Below, piece by piece: positions 8,553 through 16,936 of a stretch of 64,000 bases of DNA (position 1 is its first letter; every line of letters starts with the position of its first letter). The stretch is from contig JAKFEE010000040.1 of assembly GCA_036675815.1 (NCBI GenBank), forward strand, positions 1-64,000, in the 5' to 3' direction. Position numbers and translations under genes: made by a program. The stretch is from JAKFEE01 sp036675815. GTDB lineage: Bacteria; Pseudomonadota; Alphaproteobacteria; Rhodospirillales; Magnetospirillaceae. The notes beneath the pieces were generated by a model that made no database searches, was not told the DNA's origin, and saw nothing but the letters and a program-made list of their open reading frames with translations.

Positions 8553-10388
8553 ATGAACAAGATTGCCGGCGGCACTACTACCAATTCGAAGCTGTTGGCC
8601 TGGGTCGACGAAATGGCCCAGTTGTGCAAGCCCGATCGCGTCCATTGGTGTGACGGCTCGCAAGCCGAGTACGATGCGCTGTGCCAGATGATGGTGGATA
8701 GCGGCACCTTTATCCGCCTCAATCCGGAGAAGCGCCCCAACAGCTTCTATTGCCGCTCGGACGCGCGGGACGTCGCCCGCGTCGAACACCGCACCTTCAT
8801 CTGCTCCAAGAGCAAGATGGATGCCGGCCCGACCAACAACTGGGCCGACCCGGACGAGATGAAGACGACGATGCGCAAGCTGTACGACGGCTGCATGCGC
8901 GGCCGCACCATGTATGTGGTGCCGTTCAGCATGGGGCCGCTCGGCTCGCACATCGCCCACATCGGCATCGAACTCACCGACAGCCCGTACGTGGCGGCCA
9001 GCATGCGCATCATGACCCGCATGGGCCAGGGCGCGCTGGACGTGCTGGGCAACGGCGACTTCGTGCCGTGCTTGCATTCCGTCGGCAAGCCGCTGCAGCC
9101 CGGCGAGATCGACGTGGCTTGGCCGTGCGCCCCCGACAACATCTATATCAGCCACTTCCCCGAAGAGCGGATGATCTGGGCCTATGGCTCGGGCTATGGC
9201 GGCAACGCCCTGCTCGGCAAGAAGTGCTTCGCCCTGCGCATCGCTTCCGTCATGGCGCGCGACGAGGGCTGGTTGGCCGAACACATGCTGATCGTCGGCG
9301 TCGAGAACCCCGAAGGCAAGAAGACCTACGTCGCCGCCGCCTTCCCCTCGGCCTGCGGCAAGACCAATTTCGCCATGCTGCAACCGCCCAAGGGCTTCGA
9401 GGGCTGGAAAATCTGGACCATCGGCGACGACATCGCCTGGATCAAGCCCGGCCCCGACGGCCGCGTCTATGCCATCAACCCCGAGGCCGGCTTCTTCGGC
9501 GTCGCGCCGGGGACCGGCGTCAAGACCAACAAGAACGCCATCGATACGCTGCATGCCAACTGCATCTTCACCAACGTCGCGCTGACCGACGACGGCGACG
9601 TGTGGTGGGAGGGCCTGACCGATGAGGTGCCGGCGCATCTGATCGACTGGAAGGGCCGCGACTGGACCCCGGAGTCCAAGGACCCGGCGGCGCACCCCAA
9701 CGCCCGCTTCACCGCCCCGGCCAGCCAGTGCCCGACCATCGACCCCGCGTGGGAGAACCCCGCCGGCGTGCCGATCGACGCCTTCATCTTCGGCGGGCGC
9801 GTGTCCAAGAACATGCCGCTGGTGTTCGAGGCCTTCAACTGGGCCCACGGCGTCTACCTGGCCGCGACCATGGGCTCGGAAGCCACCGCCGCCGCCGTCG
9901 GCCAGGCGGCGATGCGCCGTGATCCGATGGCGATGCTGCCGTTCTGCGGCTACAACATGGCCGACTACTTCACCCACTGGCTGAACGTCGGCCGCAAGCT
10001 GTCGAACCCGCCGCACATCTTCCGCGTCAACTGGTTCCGCAAGGACGAGAACGGCAAGTTCATGTGGCCGGGCTTCGGCGACAACATGCGCGTGCTCGAG
10101 TGGATTGTCGATCGCGTCCACGGCAAGGGCTTCGGCGTCGAGAGCCCCTATGGCTGGATGCCGCGCTTCGACGATCTCAACTGGCAGGGCCTCGATTACG
10201 GCCCGAGCAAATTCTATCAGCTGATGACCATCGAGCGTGAGGCCGGCAAGGAAGAAGTGCGCGCCCACGAGGACCATTTCGACAAGTTTTTCGACCGGCT
10301 GCCCAAGGAGTTCATCTACGAGCGCGAGCTGCTGAAATCGCGTTTGTGGCGCTCGCCCGAAAAGTGGGAACTGGCGCGCGAGGAGTAA
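8553..10388 (+). CDS. pckG: Phosphoenolpyruvate carboxykinase (GTP)
   Basis: 611 residues, the usual length of the GTP-dependent class. It converts oxaloacetate plus GTP to phosphoenolpyruvate, CO2 and GDP, the entry step of gluconeogenesis. Class-specific features include the reactive-cysteine P-loop FPSACGKTNFAM, the metal-site region IGDDIAW, EAGFFGVAPGTG, FIFGGRVSKNMPLVFEA, and FRVNWFRKDENGKFMWPGF near the C-terminus. The ATG at 8553 is chosen because GGAG lies 6 bases upstream; an ATG at 8541 is the alternative. A strong terminator follows. Confidence 0.96.
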   Translation: MNKIAGGTTTNSKLLAWVDEMAQLCKPDRVHWCDGSQAEYDALCQMMVDSGTFIRLNPEKRPNSFYCRSDARDVARVEHRTFICSKSKMDAGPTNNWADPDEMKTTMRKLYDGCMRGRTMYVVPFSMGPLGSHIAHIGIELTDSPYVAASMRIMTRMGQGALDVLGNGDFVPCLHSVGKPLQPGEIDVAWPCAPDNIYISHFPEERMIWAYGSGYGGNALLGKKCFALRIASVMARDEGWLAEHMLIVGVENPEGKKTYVAAAFPSACGKTNFAMLQPPKGFEGWKIWTIGDDIAWIKPGPDGRVYAINPEAGFFGVAPGTGVKTNKNAIDTLHANCIFTNVALTDDGDVWWEGLTDEVPAHLIDWKGRDWTPESKDPAAHPNARFTAPASQCPTIDPAWENPAGVPIDAFIFGGRVSKNMPLVFEAFNWAHGVYLAATMGSEATAAAVGQAAMRRDPMAMLPFCGYNMADYFTHWLNVGRKLSNPPHIFRVNWFRKDENGKFMWPGFGDNMRVLEWIVDRVHGKGFGVESPYGWMPRFDDLNWQGLDYGPSKFYQLMTIEREAGKEEVRAHEDHFDKFFDRLPKEFIYERELLKSRLWRSPEKWELAREE

Positions 10389-10408
10389 ATCGACGCCAGT
10401 GCCGTCAC

Positions 10409-10441
10409 GGGGCCGGTCCGAAAGGACTGGCCCCTTTCGTT
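10409..10441 (+). terminator. Rho-independent terminator of pckG
   Basis: An 11-bp stem (10409-10419 with 10424-10434, one G-T wobble) closes a GAAA tetraloop and is followed by TTTCGTTT. It begins 20 bases after the pckG stop codon. Confidence 0.88.
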
Positions 10442-10541
10442 TGCGCTAGGCGTTCCTGGCCGTGCGCCCATGTCGCCCGGCTGATTGCCTCGCCCACCCG
10501 GCGTGCGCAGGATGAGCCGGGGCAGTGGAGGTCGTCGCCCG

Positions 10542-11609
10542 ATGGCAACCGGCAACGTCGTTCTTCTCGCCGCCTGGGGGGCACCGCGCGACCTGCAGGC
10601 CTTCCTTGCCGTCGCCGTCGCCCTGCGCCGCCGCGGCTTGCGCCCGATTCTGGCCGTTCCCGAGGAGCATGGCGAGCCGGCGGGCGCGCCCGCCGACATC
10701 GGCATGCTCACCCTGCCCGCCGACCCACGGCTTGCCCACGAACGGCTGGCACCGCTGCAACCCGCCCTGGTGGTGGCGCATCCCGCCGCCCTGGCCGCGC
10801 GTGCCCTGGCCGAGACCAAGGAGGTGCCGTGGCTGGCGATGTGGCTCGAGCCGCCGCAGCCACCATCGTGGTGGCAACGCCTGTGGCCGGGCGTGCGCGA
10901 CCCGATGTGCCGCTTGCGCCGGGAGCTGGGCATCGCCACGGGGCGCGAGCCGAGCCAGGTCTTGGCCCTGTTCCCCGAATGGTTCGCGCCGGCTGCGGGC
11001 CTGCCCTACCCGGCCGGCACCTGTGGCTTCGCCTTCCATGACCGGCCGCAGGCGATGCCGGGCGACCTCATGGATTTTCTCGACGCTGGGGCCGCACCCA
11101 TCGTGTTCACCATCGGCGGCGCGACGGCCGACGACGATTTTTTCCGCGTCAGCATGGCCGCAGCCGAAAGGCTCGGCCGGCGGGCGGTCCTGTTGATGGG
11201 CGCCGGAGCCACGCTGGGAACACCGCCATCGGCCAGCATCGGCGTTTTCGCTTCGGCCCCGTTCGAGGCGGTGATGCCACGCGCCGCCGTCGTCGTGCAC
11301 CAGGGCGGCATCGGCATCACCGCCCAAGCCCTGCGTGCGGGGAAGCCGATGCTGGTGGTGCCGGCGCACCCGACCCAGCGCGAAAATGCCCGCCGCTGCG
11401 TGGCGCTGGGCGTCGCCCGCGCCACCGACCGCTCGTTTTTCACGCCGGCGAGAGTGGCCGCCGCCCTTGCCGGGCTCCTGTCGGATTCGGTCATGCGGCA
11501 GGCCGCCGCCGACATCGGCCGGCGCACCGCCGGCGAGAACGGCGCCGCCTGCGCTGCCGACAGGATCGCCCATATCCTGTTGGCCGAGGGCCTGCGCGCA
11601 TCCGGATAG
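10542..11609 (+). CDS. Glycosyltransferase, GT1/UGT-like (MGT family)
   Basis: 355 residues with a GT-B fold layout. The N-terminal half has a Rossmann-like start (NVVLLAAWG). The C-terminal nucleotide-sugar domain has VVVHQGGIGITAQAL followed by GKPMLVVPAHPTQRENA, corresponding to the signature region of glycosyltransferase family 1 enzymes such as UDP-glucuronosyltransferases and macrolide glycosyltransferases. Donor and acceptor cannot be told from sequence. No membrane segment or signal peptide is visible. GGAGG lies about 10 bases upstream of the ATG at 10542. An alternative ATG at 10512 would add ten residues. Confidence 0.75.
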   Translation: MATGNVVLLAAWGAPRDLQAFLAVAVALRRRGLRPILAVPEEHGEPAGAPADIGMLTLPADPRLAHERLAPLQPALVVAHPAALAARALAETKEVPWLAMWLEPPQPPSWWQRLWPGVRDPMCRLRRELGIATGREPSQVLALFPEWFAPAAGLPYPAGTCGFAFHDRPQAMPGDLMDFLDAGAAPIVFTIGGATADDDFFRVSMAAAERLGRRAVLLMGAGATLGTPPSASIGVFASAPFEAVMPRAAVVVHQGGIGITAQALRAGKPMLVVPAHPTQRENARRCVALGVARATDRSFFTPARVAAALAGLLSDSVMRQAAADIGRRTAGENGAACAADRIAHILLAEGLRASG

Positions 11610-11690
11610 CGCCTCGCCATTTGCCCCGGGGCGCGCGGTGCCGCGGGCTGTCATACTCGCCCGAAGTCCCCAACCCGTTTACGGTGGCGC

Positions 11691-11930
11691 ATGGAACTGG
11701 CGGTCGACGAGGCCATTCGCTGCATCATCGCCGACGTGCTCGGCGTCGAAGCGTCGCTGATCGGGCGCGGCGCCGGCATGGCCACCACCCCCGGCTGGGA
11801 TGCGCATCGCCATTACGACATCGTCCTCGGCGTCGAGAAGTCCTTCGGCCTTGATTTCGAGGTCGCGGAAATCGAGGGCATGACCACCTTCCCCGCCATC
11901 GTCGAGCGCGTCGTGGCCAGAATGGATTGA
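11691..11930 (+). CDS. Acyl carrier-like protein lacking the phosphopantetheine serine
   Basis: 79 residues with the helical pattern of an acyl carrier protein, ending in the typical EEMTT-like segment (EIEGMTTFPAIVERV). Where carrier proteins have W-D-S-L, this protein reads G-W-D-A-H-R-H-Y. The serine that accepts 4'-phosphopantetheine is therefore missing, and canonical acyl or aminoacyl carriage is not expected. It lies between a glycosyltransferase and murI, with no acyl-activating enzyme nearby. It could be a structural or regulatory ACP paralogue, or an inactivated carrier. I cannot assign a role. Confidence 0.65.
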   Translation: MELAVDEAIRCIIADVLGVEASLIGRGAGMATTPGWDAHRHYDIVLGVEKSFGLDFEVAEIEGMTTFPAIVERVVARMD

Positions 11931-12001
11931 GCCGCGGCGCCGACCCTTGACCGCACCGCACGCGGGCGGTTAGGTGTCTGCCCTATGACAGGGGACGGCG
12001 C

Positions 12002-12820
12002 ATGACCCACGACGACCGGCCGATCGGCGTCTTCGATTCCGGCATGGGCGGCCTGACCGTGCTCGGCGCCCTGCGCCAGGCCCTGCCCCATGAGCATTTC
12101 CATTACCTCGGCGACACGGCGCGGCTGCCCTATGGCACCAAGTCGGCCGAGACCGTCGTGCGCTACGCCCTGCAGGCGGCGCGCCTGCTGGTGGCGCAGG
12201 GGGTGAAGATGCTGGTGGTGGCCTGCAACACCGCCTCGGCCCACGCCCTGGAGGCCCTGCGCCAGGCCTTTCCCGAGGTGCCGGTGGTCGGCGTGGTCGA
12301 GCCCGGCGCCGGCGCCGCCGTCGCCGCCAGCCGCACGCGCCGCATCGCCGTGCTCGCCACCGAGGGCACGGTGGCCAGCGGCGCCTATGTCGAGGCGATC
12401 CACCGCCGCGACCCGGCGGCGCTGGTCAGCCAGCAGGCCTGCGCGGTGTTCGTCGCCCTGGTCGAGGAAGGCTGGACCGACGGCACGGTGGCCGAGGCGA
12501 CGGCGAGGCAATACCTGGCACCGCTGTTCGAGGCAACCGCCCGCCCCGATACCCTGGTGCTCGGCTGCACGCATTTCCCGGTGCTGAAACCGGTGCTGAG
12601 CCGCCTGCTCGGGCCCGAGGTCGCCATCATCGACTCGGCGGCGGCGACCGCGGCCGAGGCCGCGGCCGAGCTCGACCGCTTGGGTCTGCGCAGCGGCCGC
12701 GGCGGGCCCGGCCGCGAGATGCTGATGGCCACCGACGCCGCGGCCCGCTTCCAGCGCGTCGCCCGCGCCTTCAACATTCCCGGGCTGACGGTCGACTGGG
12801 TCGAGGTGGTGGATCTCTAG
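12002..12820 (+). CDS. murI: Glutamate racemase
   Basis: 272 residues. It interconverts L- and D-glutamate to supply D-glutamate for peptidoglycan. The N-terminus IGVFDSGMGGLTV is the family signature. The two catalytic cysteines are at residues 75 (VVACNTAS) and 189 (LGCTHFP). The length is normal and the domain looks complete. AGGGGACG precedes the ATG. It is followed by a glutathione peroxidase gene on the same strand. Confidence 0.95.
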   Translation: MTHDDRPIGVFDSGMGGLTVLGALRQALPHEHFHYLGDTARLPYGTKSAETVVRYALQAARLLVAQGVKMLVVACNTASAHALEALRQAFPEVPVVGVVEPGAGAAVAASRTRRIAVLATEGTVASGAYVEAIHRRDPAALVSQQACAVFVALVEEGWTDGTVAEATARQYLAPLFEATARPDTLVLGCTHFPVLKPVLSRLLGPEVAIIDSAAATAAEAAAELDRLGLRSGRGGPGREMLMATDAAARFQRVARAFNIPGLTVDWVEVVDL

Positions 12821-12914
12821 GGCGCGACGCGCGCGTCGCCGGTGGAGGCCCGGCCGTGGCACCGCCGCCAGCCCGCGCCCATATCCCCAAGGCAAAGGCC
12901 TCTGGAGACCCGCC

Positions 12915-13430
12915 ATGTTCCGCCACACCCGCGCCGCCGCCGGGCAGAGCGCCCATGACTTCACCTTCCAATCCATCGACGGCCAGCCGCTGCCGCTGTC
13001 GGCCTTCGCCGGCAAGACGGTGCTGGTGGTCAACACCGCGTCGCGATGCGGCTATACGCCGCAGTATGCCGAACTGGAACGGCTGTGGCGCGACTACCGC
13101 GCGCGCGGGCTGGTGGTGCTGGCGGTGCCGTCCAACGACTTCGGTGCCCAGGAGCCGGGCGGCGGCGCCGAGATCCGGGCCTTCTGCACCGATAATTACG
13201 CCGTCGACTTCCCGCTGGCCGCAAAGGTCAAGGTCAAGGGCGATGACGCCCATCCCTTCTACCGCTGGGCGGCGGCACGGGTGGGGGTGCTCGGCGTGCC
13301 GCGCTGGAACTTCCACAAATACCTGATCGCCCCCGACGGCCGCCTCGCCGACTGGTTCTCGACCGTGACCAAACCGCGGGCGCCCAAGGTGATCGCGGCG
13401 ATCGAGAAACTTCTGCCGCCGAGGCGTTGA
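12915..13430 (+). CDS. Glutathione peroxidase family protein
   Basis: 171 residues, thioredoxin fold. The peroxidatic cysteine is residue 45 in NTASRCGYTPQY, so this is a cysteine and not a selenocysteine enzyme. The second conserved cysteine lies in FCTDNYAVDFPL. The later motif PRWNFHKYLI gives the W and N of the catalytic tetrad. Bacterial relatives (BtuE type) often use thioredoxin instead of glutathione. GGAGACCC precedes the ATG. Confidence 0.92.
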   Translation: MFRHTRAAAGQSAHDFTFQSIDGQPLPLSAFAGKTVLVVNTASRCGYTPQYAELERLWRDYRARGLVVLAVPSNDFGAQEPGGGAEIRAFCTDNYAVDFPLAAKVKVKGDDAHPFYRWAAARVGVLGVPRWNFHKYLIAPDGRLADWFSTVTKPRAPKVIAAIEKLLPPRR

Positions 13431-13472
13431 GGTAGAGCCGACGGCGCTGGGAGGACCAAGGAGGGCCGCGCG

Positions 13473-13787
13473 ATGTCGAAATCGTCGACCACCACCGCTG
13501 ACCTGCGCAACCCGCATCCGGGTGAAATCCTGCTGTTCGAGTTCATGGAGCCGCTGGCCTTGTCGCAAAACGCCCTGGCCCGTGCGCTGAAGGTGCCGCC
13601 GCGCCGCATCAACGCGATCACCCGCGGCCACCGCGCCATCACCGCCGACACCGACCTGCGCCTGGCGCGGTATTTCGGGGTGTCGGAAGGATTCTTCCTC
13701 CAGCTTCAGGCAGATCACGACTTGATGGCGCGGCGTCGTGAGATTGCCGTGGAACTGAGGGGTTCACGCCGCGCGCGGCGTGTTTAA
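13473..13787 (+). CDS. higA: HigA-type antitoxin (solitary)
   Basis: 104 residues of the HigA/VapI family. It opens with the family signature PHPGEILLFEF and has an XRE helix-turn-helix (about 31-80: LSQNALARALKVPPRRIN, then the turn before RYFGVSEGFF). GGAGG precedes the ATG. Type II HigBA modules have a HigB RNase toxin just upstream, but only 42 bases separate this gene from the glutathione peroxidase stop. There is no toxin on either side, so this is an orphan antitoxin or a stand-alone repressor. The following DNA is the AT-richer reverse transcriptase remnant. Confidence 0.88.
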   Translation: MSKSSTTTADLRNPHPGEILLFEFMEPLALSQNALARALKVPPRRINAITRGHRAITADTDLRLARYFGVSEGFFLQLQADHDLMARRREIAVELRGSRRARRV

Positions 13788-13927
13788 TGATGCGGAATTG
13801 GAATGACAAAAGCGAAGAATAGCTCGGCCACGGGTAAGTGTATTAGATAAGGCCTGATAATAACTTTCTCTGAGCACCATCGAGCGGAAGGCCCTGAAAT
13901 GCCTTTCTTACCGATTTTTTGGCGGCC

Positions 13928-14514
13928 TCATCCGCCGGAGATGCCATCCATGGATGCATATAATTTAGGGAAGTAAGCGGCGTCAATGTGGTCAAAAAAG
14001 TTTGCTATATCGGTTACAACTATGTATTTGTATTCTTTTTGGAACTTAAATATCTTTTTTTGAAATGCAAGCCACGACATTGTACTGCCGTACTCTGCCT
14101 CCTCGATTCGATTCACCCTAGATTTACTAAATAGGTGACTTTGGGGTTGATAATAAGCATTGCTCGACGGTGCAGCACGAATGACCTGCGCCAGAATTGC
14201 ATTCACCGCACATTGAAGGACTAGCGCGTCCACCGCGTTTGGGACGGACAGAAGCCTGCACAGCCCTTTCGATTTTCCAGTCGGACACGCAGGGGGCGCT
14301 GCGGTCTATAGGCACCTGAAGCTAAGTCGCTTCTTGCTTGATCTAAGTGCCGACTCAAGTTGAGGTGAACATCTTGAAAATCAAGCAGGTCAACGACCAC
14401 CTGCTTTCGGTTGGCTGCTCTTATGTGATTAGCCCATATTGAAGTAAGGATCTTCTTTGAAAAGAAGGGCGACAAACGCCTCCATCTATTCTCAAAACGA
14501 GGCGATATGTCCAT
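13928..14514 (-). pseudogene. Reverse transcriptase remnant (frameshifted and 3'-truncated)
   Basis: Two minus-strand reading frames join into one protein. The first (ATG at 14514 to about 14280) reads through a helical N-terminus to GAYRPQRPLRVRL. The second, one frame off and closed upstream by a TAG, continues GKSKGLCRLLSVPNAVDALV and reaches the motif VVTDIANFFDHID. K-x-n-R-x-L-x-P-x-x-x-D-x-L-V-x-Q followed by T-D-I-x-x-F-F-x-x-I is the pattern of reverse transcriptase fingers and palm motif A, with one catalytic Asp. Coding stops shortly after, so the YxDD box and the thumb are missing. About 195 of an expected 400 or more residues remain. The DNA is visibly AT-richer than its neighbours, which suggests transfer. 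The form resembles Abi/unknown-group RTs; this is inference. Confidence 0.72.
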
Positions 14515-14589
14515 AGTCCCACCCCATACATTTAACCCACCTTTAACTCCTTATCGCCTTACGCGCAAGCTGCCGTCCAAATGCCGAAA

Positions 14590-14609
14590 GAGCGCCGTCG
14601 CCGGCGCTC
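14590..14609 (-). terminator. Hairpin downstream of methylmalonyl-CoA mutase
   Basis: GAGCGCCG at 14590-14597 pairs with CGGCGCTC at 14602-14609 around a 4-base loop. On the minus strand it is followed by TTTCGGCAT. It lies about 30 bases past the stop codon of the mutase gene, where a factor-independent terminator would be expected. The T run is short. Confidence 0.6.
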
Positions 14610-14640
14610 CTCTCTCGTCCTCACCCACTGAAGCGGCCGC

Positions 14641-16797
14641 TTACTCCGCCGCCTGCTTCCGATGCGTCCGCACGATCTCCAGAATCTGCGCCGCCGCCTG
14701 CGGGATGTTGGTGCCCGGGCCGTACACCGCCGACACGCCGGCGGCGAGCAGGAAATCATAGTCCTGGGGCGGGATGACGCCGCCGCACACCACGATGATG
14801 TCGTCGCCGCCCATGGCGCGGATGTGCTCGATCATCTGCGGCACCAGGGTCTTGTGGCCGGCGGCGAGGCTGGAGGCGGCGACGACGTGGACGTCGTTCT
14901 CGATGGCCTGGCGCGCCGCCTCTTCCGGGGTCTGGAACAAGGGGCCGACGTCGACGTCGAAGCCGATATCGGCGAAGGCGGTGGCCACCACCTTGGCGCC
15001 GCGGTCGTGGCCGTCCTGGCCCATCTTGACCACCAGCATGCGCGGGCGGCGGCCCTCGGCGGCGGCGAAGGCCTCGACCTCGGCCTTGATCTGGGCGAAG
15101 CCCTCGTCGCCGGCATAGACACCGCCATAGACGCCCGAGATCGAGCGGATCACGGCGCGGTGGCGGGTGAACGGCTTCTCCAGGGCGTCGGAAATCTCAC
15201 CCAGGCTGGCCCGCGCCCGGCTGGCGACCACCGACAGCTCGAGCAGGTTGCCCTGGCCCGATTCCGCAGCCTGGGTCAGCGCCGCCAGCGCCGCCTGGCA
15301 TTTGGCCTCGTCGCGGCTGGCGCGCATCTTGTTGAGCCGGGCGATCTGGCCCTCGCGCACCTTGGCGTTGTCGACCTCGAGCAGCGGAATCTGCGCCTCT
15401 TCCTTGGGCTGGTACTTGTTGACGCCGACGACGACCTCCTCGCCCTTGTCGACGCGGGCCTGGCGGCGGGCGGCGGCCTCCTCGATCTTCATCTTGGGCA
15501 TGCCGGATTCGACCGCCTTGGTCATGCCGCCCAGCTCCTCGACCTCCTGGATCAGCTTCCAGGCTTCCTCGGCCAGGCTGTTGGTCAGGCTCTCGACGTA
15601 ATAGCTGCCGGCCAGCGGGTCGACCACATGCGGGATGCCGGTTTCCTCGGCGATGATCAGCTGGGTGTTGCGGGCGATGCGGGCCGAGAACGGGGTGGGG
15701 AGGGCGATCGCCTCGTCGAGCGCATTGGTGTGCAAGGACTGGGTGCCGCCGAGCACCGCCGCCATCGCCTCGATGGTGGTGCGCACCACGTTGTTGTAGG
15801 CGTCCTTCTCGGTGAGGCTCACGCCCGAGGTCTGGCAGTGGGTGCGCAGCGCCATGCTCATCGGGTTCTTCGGCTCGAACTGGCTGATCAGACGCGCCCA
15901 CAACAGGCGCGCGGCGCGCAGCTTGGCGACTTCCATGAAGAAGTTCATGCCGATGGCGAAGAAGAAGCTCAGGCGGCCGGCGAAATCGTCGATCTTGAGG
16001 CCGCGGGCCAGCGCATAGCGCACGTATTCGAGGCCGTCGGCCAGGGTGAAGGCCAGTTCCTGCACCGCCGTCGCCCCGGCTTCCTGCATGTGGTAGCCGG
16101 AGATCGAGATCGAGTTGAACTTCGGCATGTGCTGCGAGGTGTAGGCGATGATGTCGGCGACGATGCGCATCGAGGGCGTCGGCGGGTAGATATAGGTGTT
16201 GCGGACCATGAACTCCTTGAGGATGTCGTTCTGGATGGTCCCCGACAGCTTGTCCTGCGAGACGCCCTGCTCTTCCGCGGCGACGATGTAGCCGGCCAGC
16301 ACGGGAAGCACGGCGCCGTTCATGGTCATCGACACGCTCATCTTGTCGAGCGGGATGCCGTCGAATAGGATCTTCATGTCCTCGACGGAATCGATGGCGA
16401 CACCGGCCTTGCCGACATCGCCGACGACGCGCGGATGGTCGCTGTCGTAGCCGCGGTGGGTGGCGAGGTCGAAGGCCACCGATAGCCCCATCTGGCCGGC
16501 GGCGAGGTTGGCGCGGTAGAAGGCGTTGGAGTCCTCGGCGGTCGAGAAGCCGGCATATTGGCGGATGGTCCAAGGCCGATGCGCATACATCGTCGCGCGC
16601 GGGCCGCGGACGAAGGGCGGGAAGCCGGGCAGCGTGTCCACATGCTGAATGTTCTCAAGATCGGCGGCGGTGTAGAGCGGCTTGACCTTGATGCCCTCCG
16701 GCGTGTGCCAGTCGAGCTTGCCCAGGCTGTCGGACTTGACGTCCTTTTTCGCCAGGGCCTGCCAGTCGGCCAGGGTCTTTTTCGCAAACTCGCTCAT
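14641..16797 (-). CDS. scpA: Methylmalonyl-CoA mutase
   Basis: 718 residues, the single-polypeptide or large-subunit form. It interconverts (R)-methylmalonyl-CoA and succinyl-CoA using adenosylcobalamin. The N-terminal TIM barrel has RGPRATMYAHRPWTIRQYAG and FNSISISGYHMQEAGA. The C-terminal B12 domain has the cobalt-ligating D-x-H-x-x-G motif in GQDGHDRGAKVV, then SSLAAGH and VVCGGVIPPQDYDFL. The start at 16797 gives the family N-terminus, with GGAGCGTGAG upstream. A longer in-frame start at 16938 overlaps the divergent NUDIX gene. CobS/CobT, encoded about 5 kb away, help make its cofactor. No small subunit or MeaB gene is present. Confidence 0.96.
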   Translation of the reverse strand: MSEFAKKTLADWQALAKKDVKSDSLGKLDWHTPEGIKVKPLYTAADLENIQHVDTLPGFPPFVRGPRATMYAHRPWTIRQYAGFSTAEDSNAFYRANLAAGQMGLSVAFDLATHRGYDSDHPRVVGDVGKAGVAIDSVEDMKILFDGIPLDKMSVSMTMNGAVLPVLAGYIVAAEEQGVSQDKLSGTIQNDILKEFMVRNTYIYPPTPSMRIVADIIAYTSQHMPKFNSISISGYHMQEAGATAVQELAFTLADGLEYVRYALARGLKIDDFAGRLSFFFAIGMNFFMEVAKLRAARLLWARLISQFEPKNPMSMALRTHCQTSGVSLTEKDAYNNVVRTTIEAMAAVLGGTQSLHTNALDEAIALPTPFSARIARNTQLIIAEETGIPHVVDPLAGSYYVESLTNSLAEEAWKLIQEVEELGGMTKAVESGMPKMKIEEAAARRQARVDKGEEVVVGVNKYQPKEEAQIPLLEVDNAKVREGQIARLNKMRASRDEAKCQAALAALTQAAESGQGNLLELSVVASRARASLGEISDALEKPFTRHRAVIRSISGVYGGVYAGDEGFAQIKAEVEAFAAAEGRRPRMLVVKMGQDGHDRGAKVVATAFADIGFDVDVGPLFQTPEEAARQAIENDVHVVAASSLAAGHKTLVPQMIEHIRAMGGDDIIVVCGGVIPPQDYDFLLAAGVSAVYGPGTNIPQAAAQILEIVRTHRKQAAE

Positions 16798-16936
16798 CTC
16801 ACGCTCCTGCACCCGCGAAGTGGCGCGTATATAACAACATCGGTGTCTATGAGTCCACGCGCCACCAACACCTTCGGGCGGGCGGGCCGCCGAAGGCACG
16901 GTTGACAGCCGCGCCGCCGCCGCGCAGCTTCGCCGC

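Noticed and set aside
8457..10277. 606-codon minus-strand open frame opposite pckG
   Set aside because: It is a mirror of the strongly biased pckG codons. No domain is seen, and pckG is complete on the other strand.
13785..13963. Minus-strand frame beginning MASPADEAAKKSVRKAF downstream of the RT remnant
   Set aside because: Only 34 codons, no ribosome binding site and no recognised family; kept only as a note in the RT finding.
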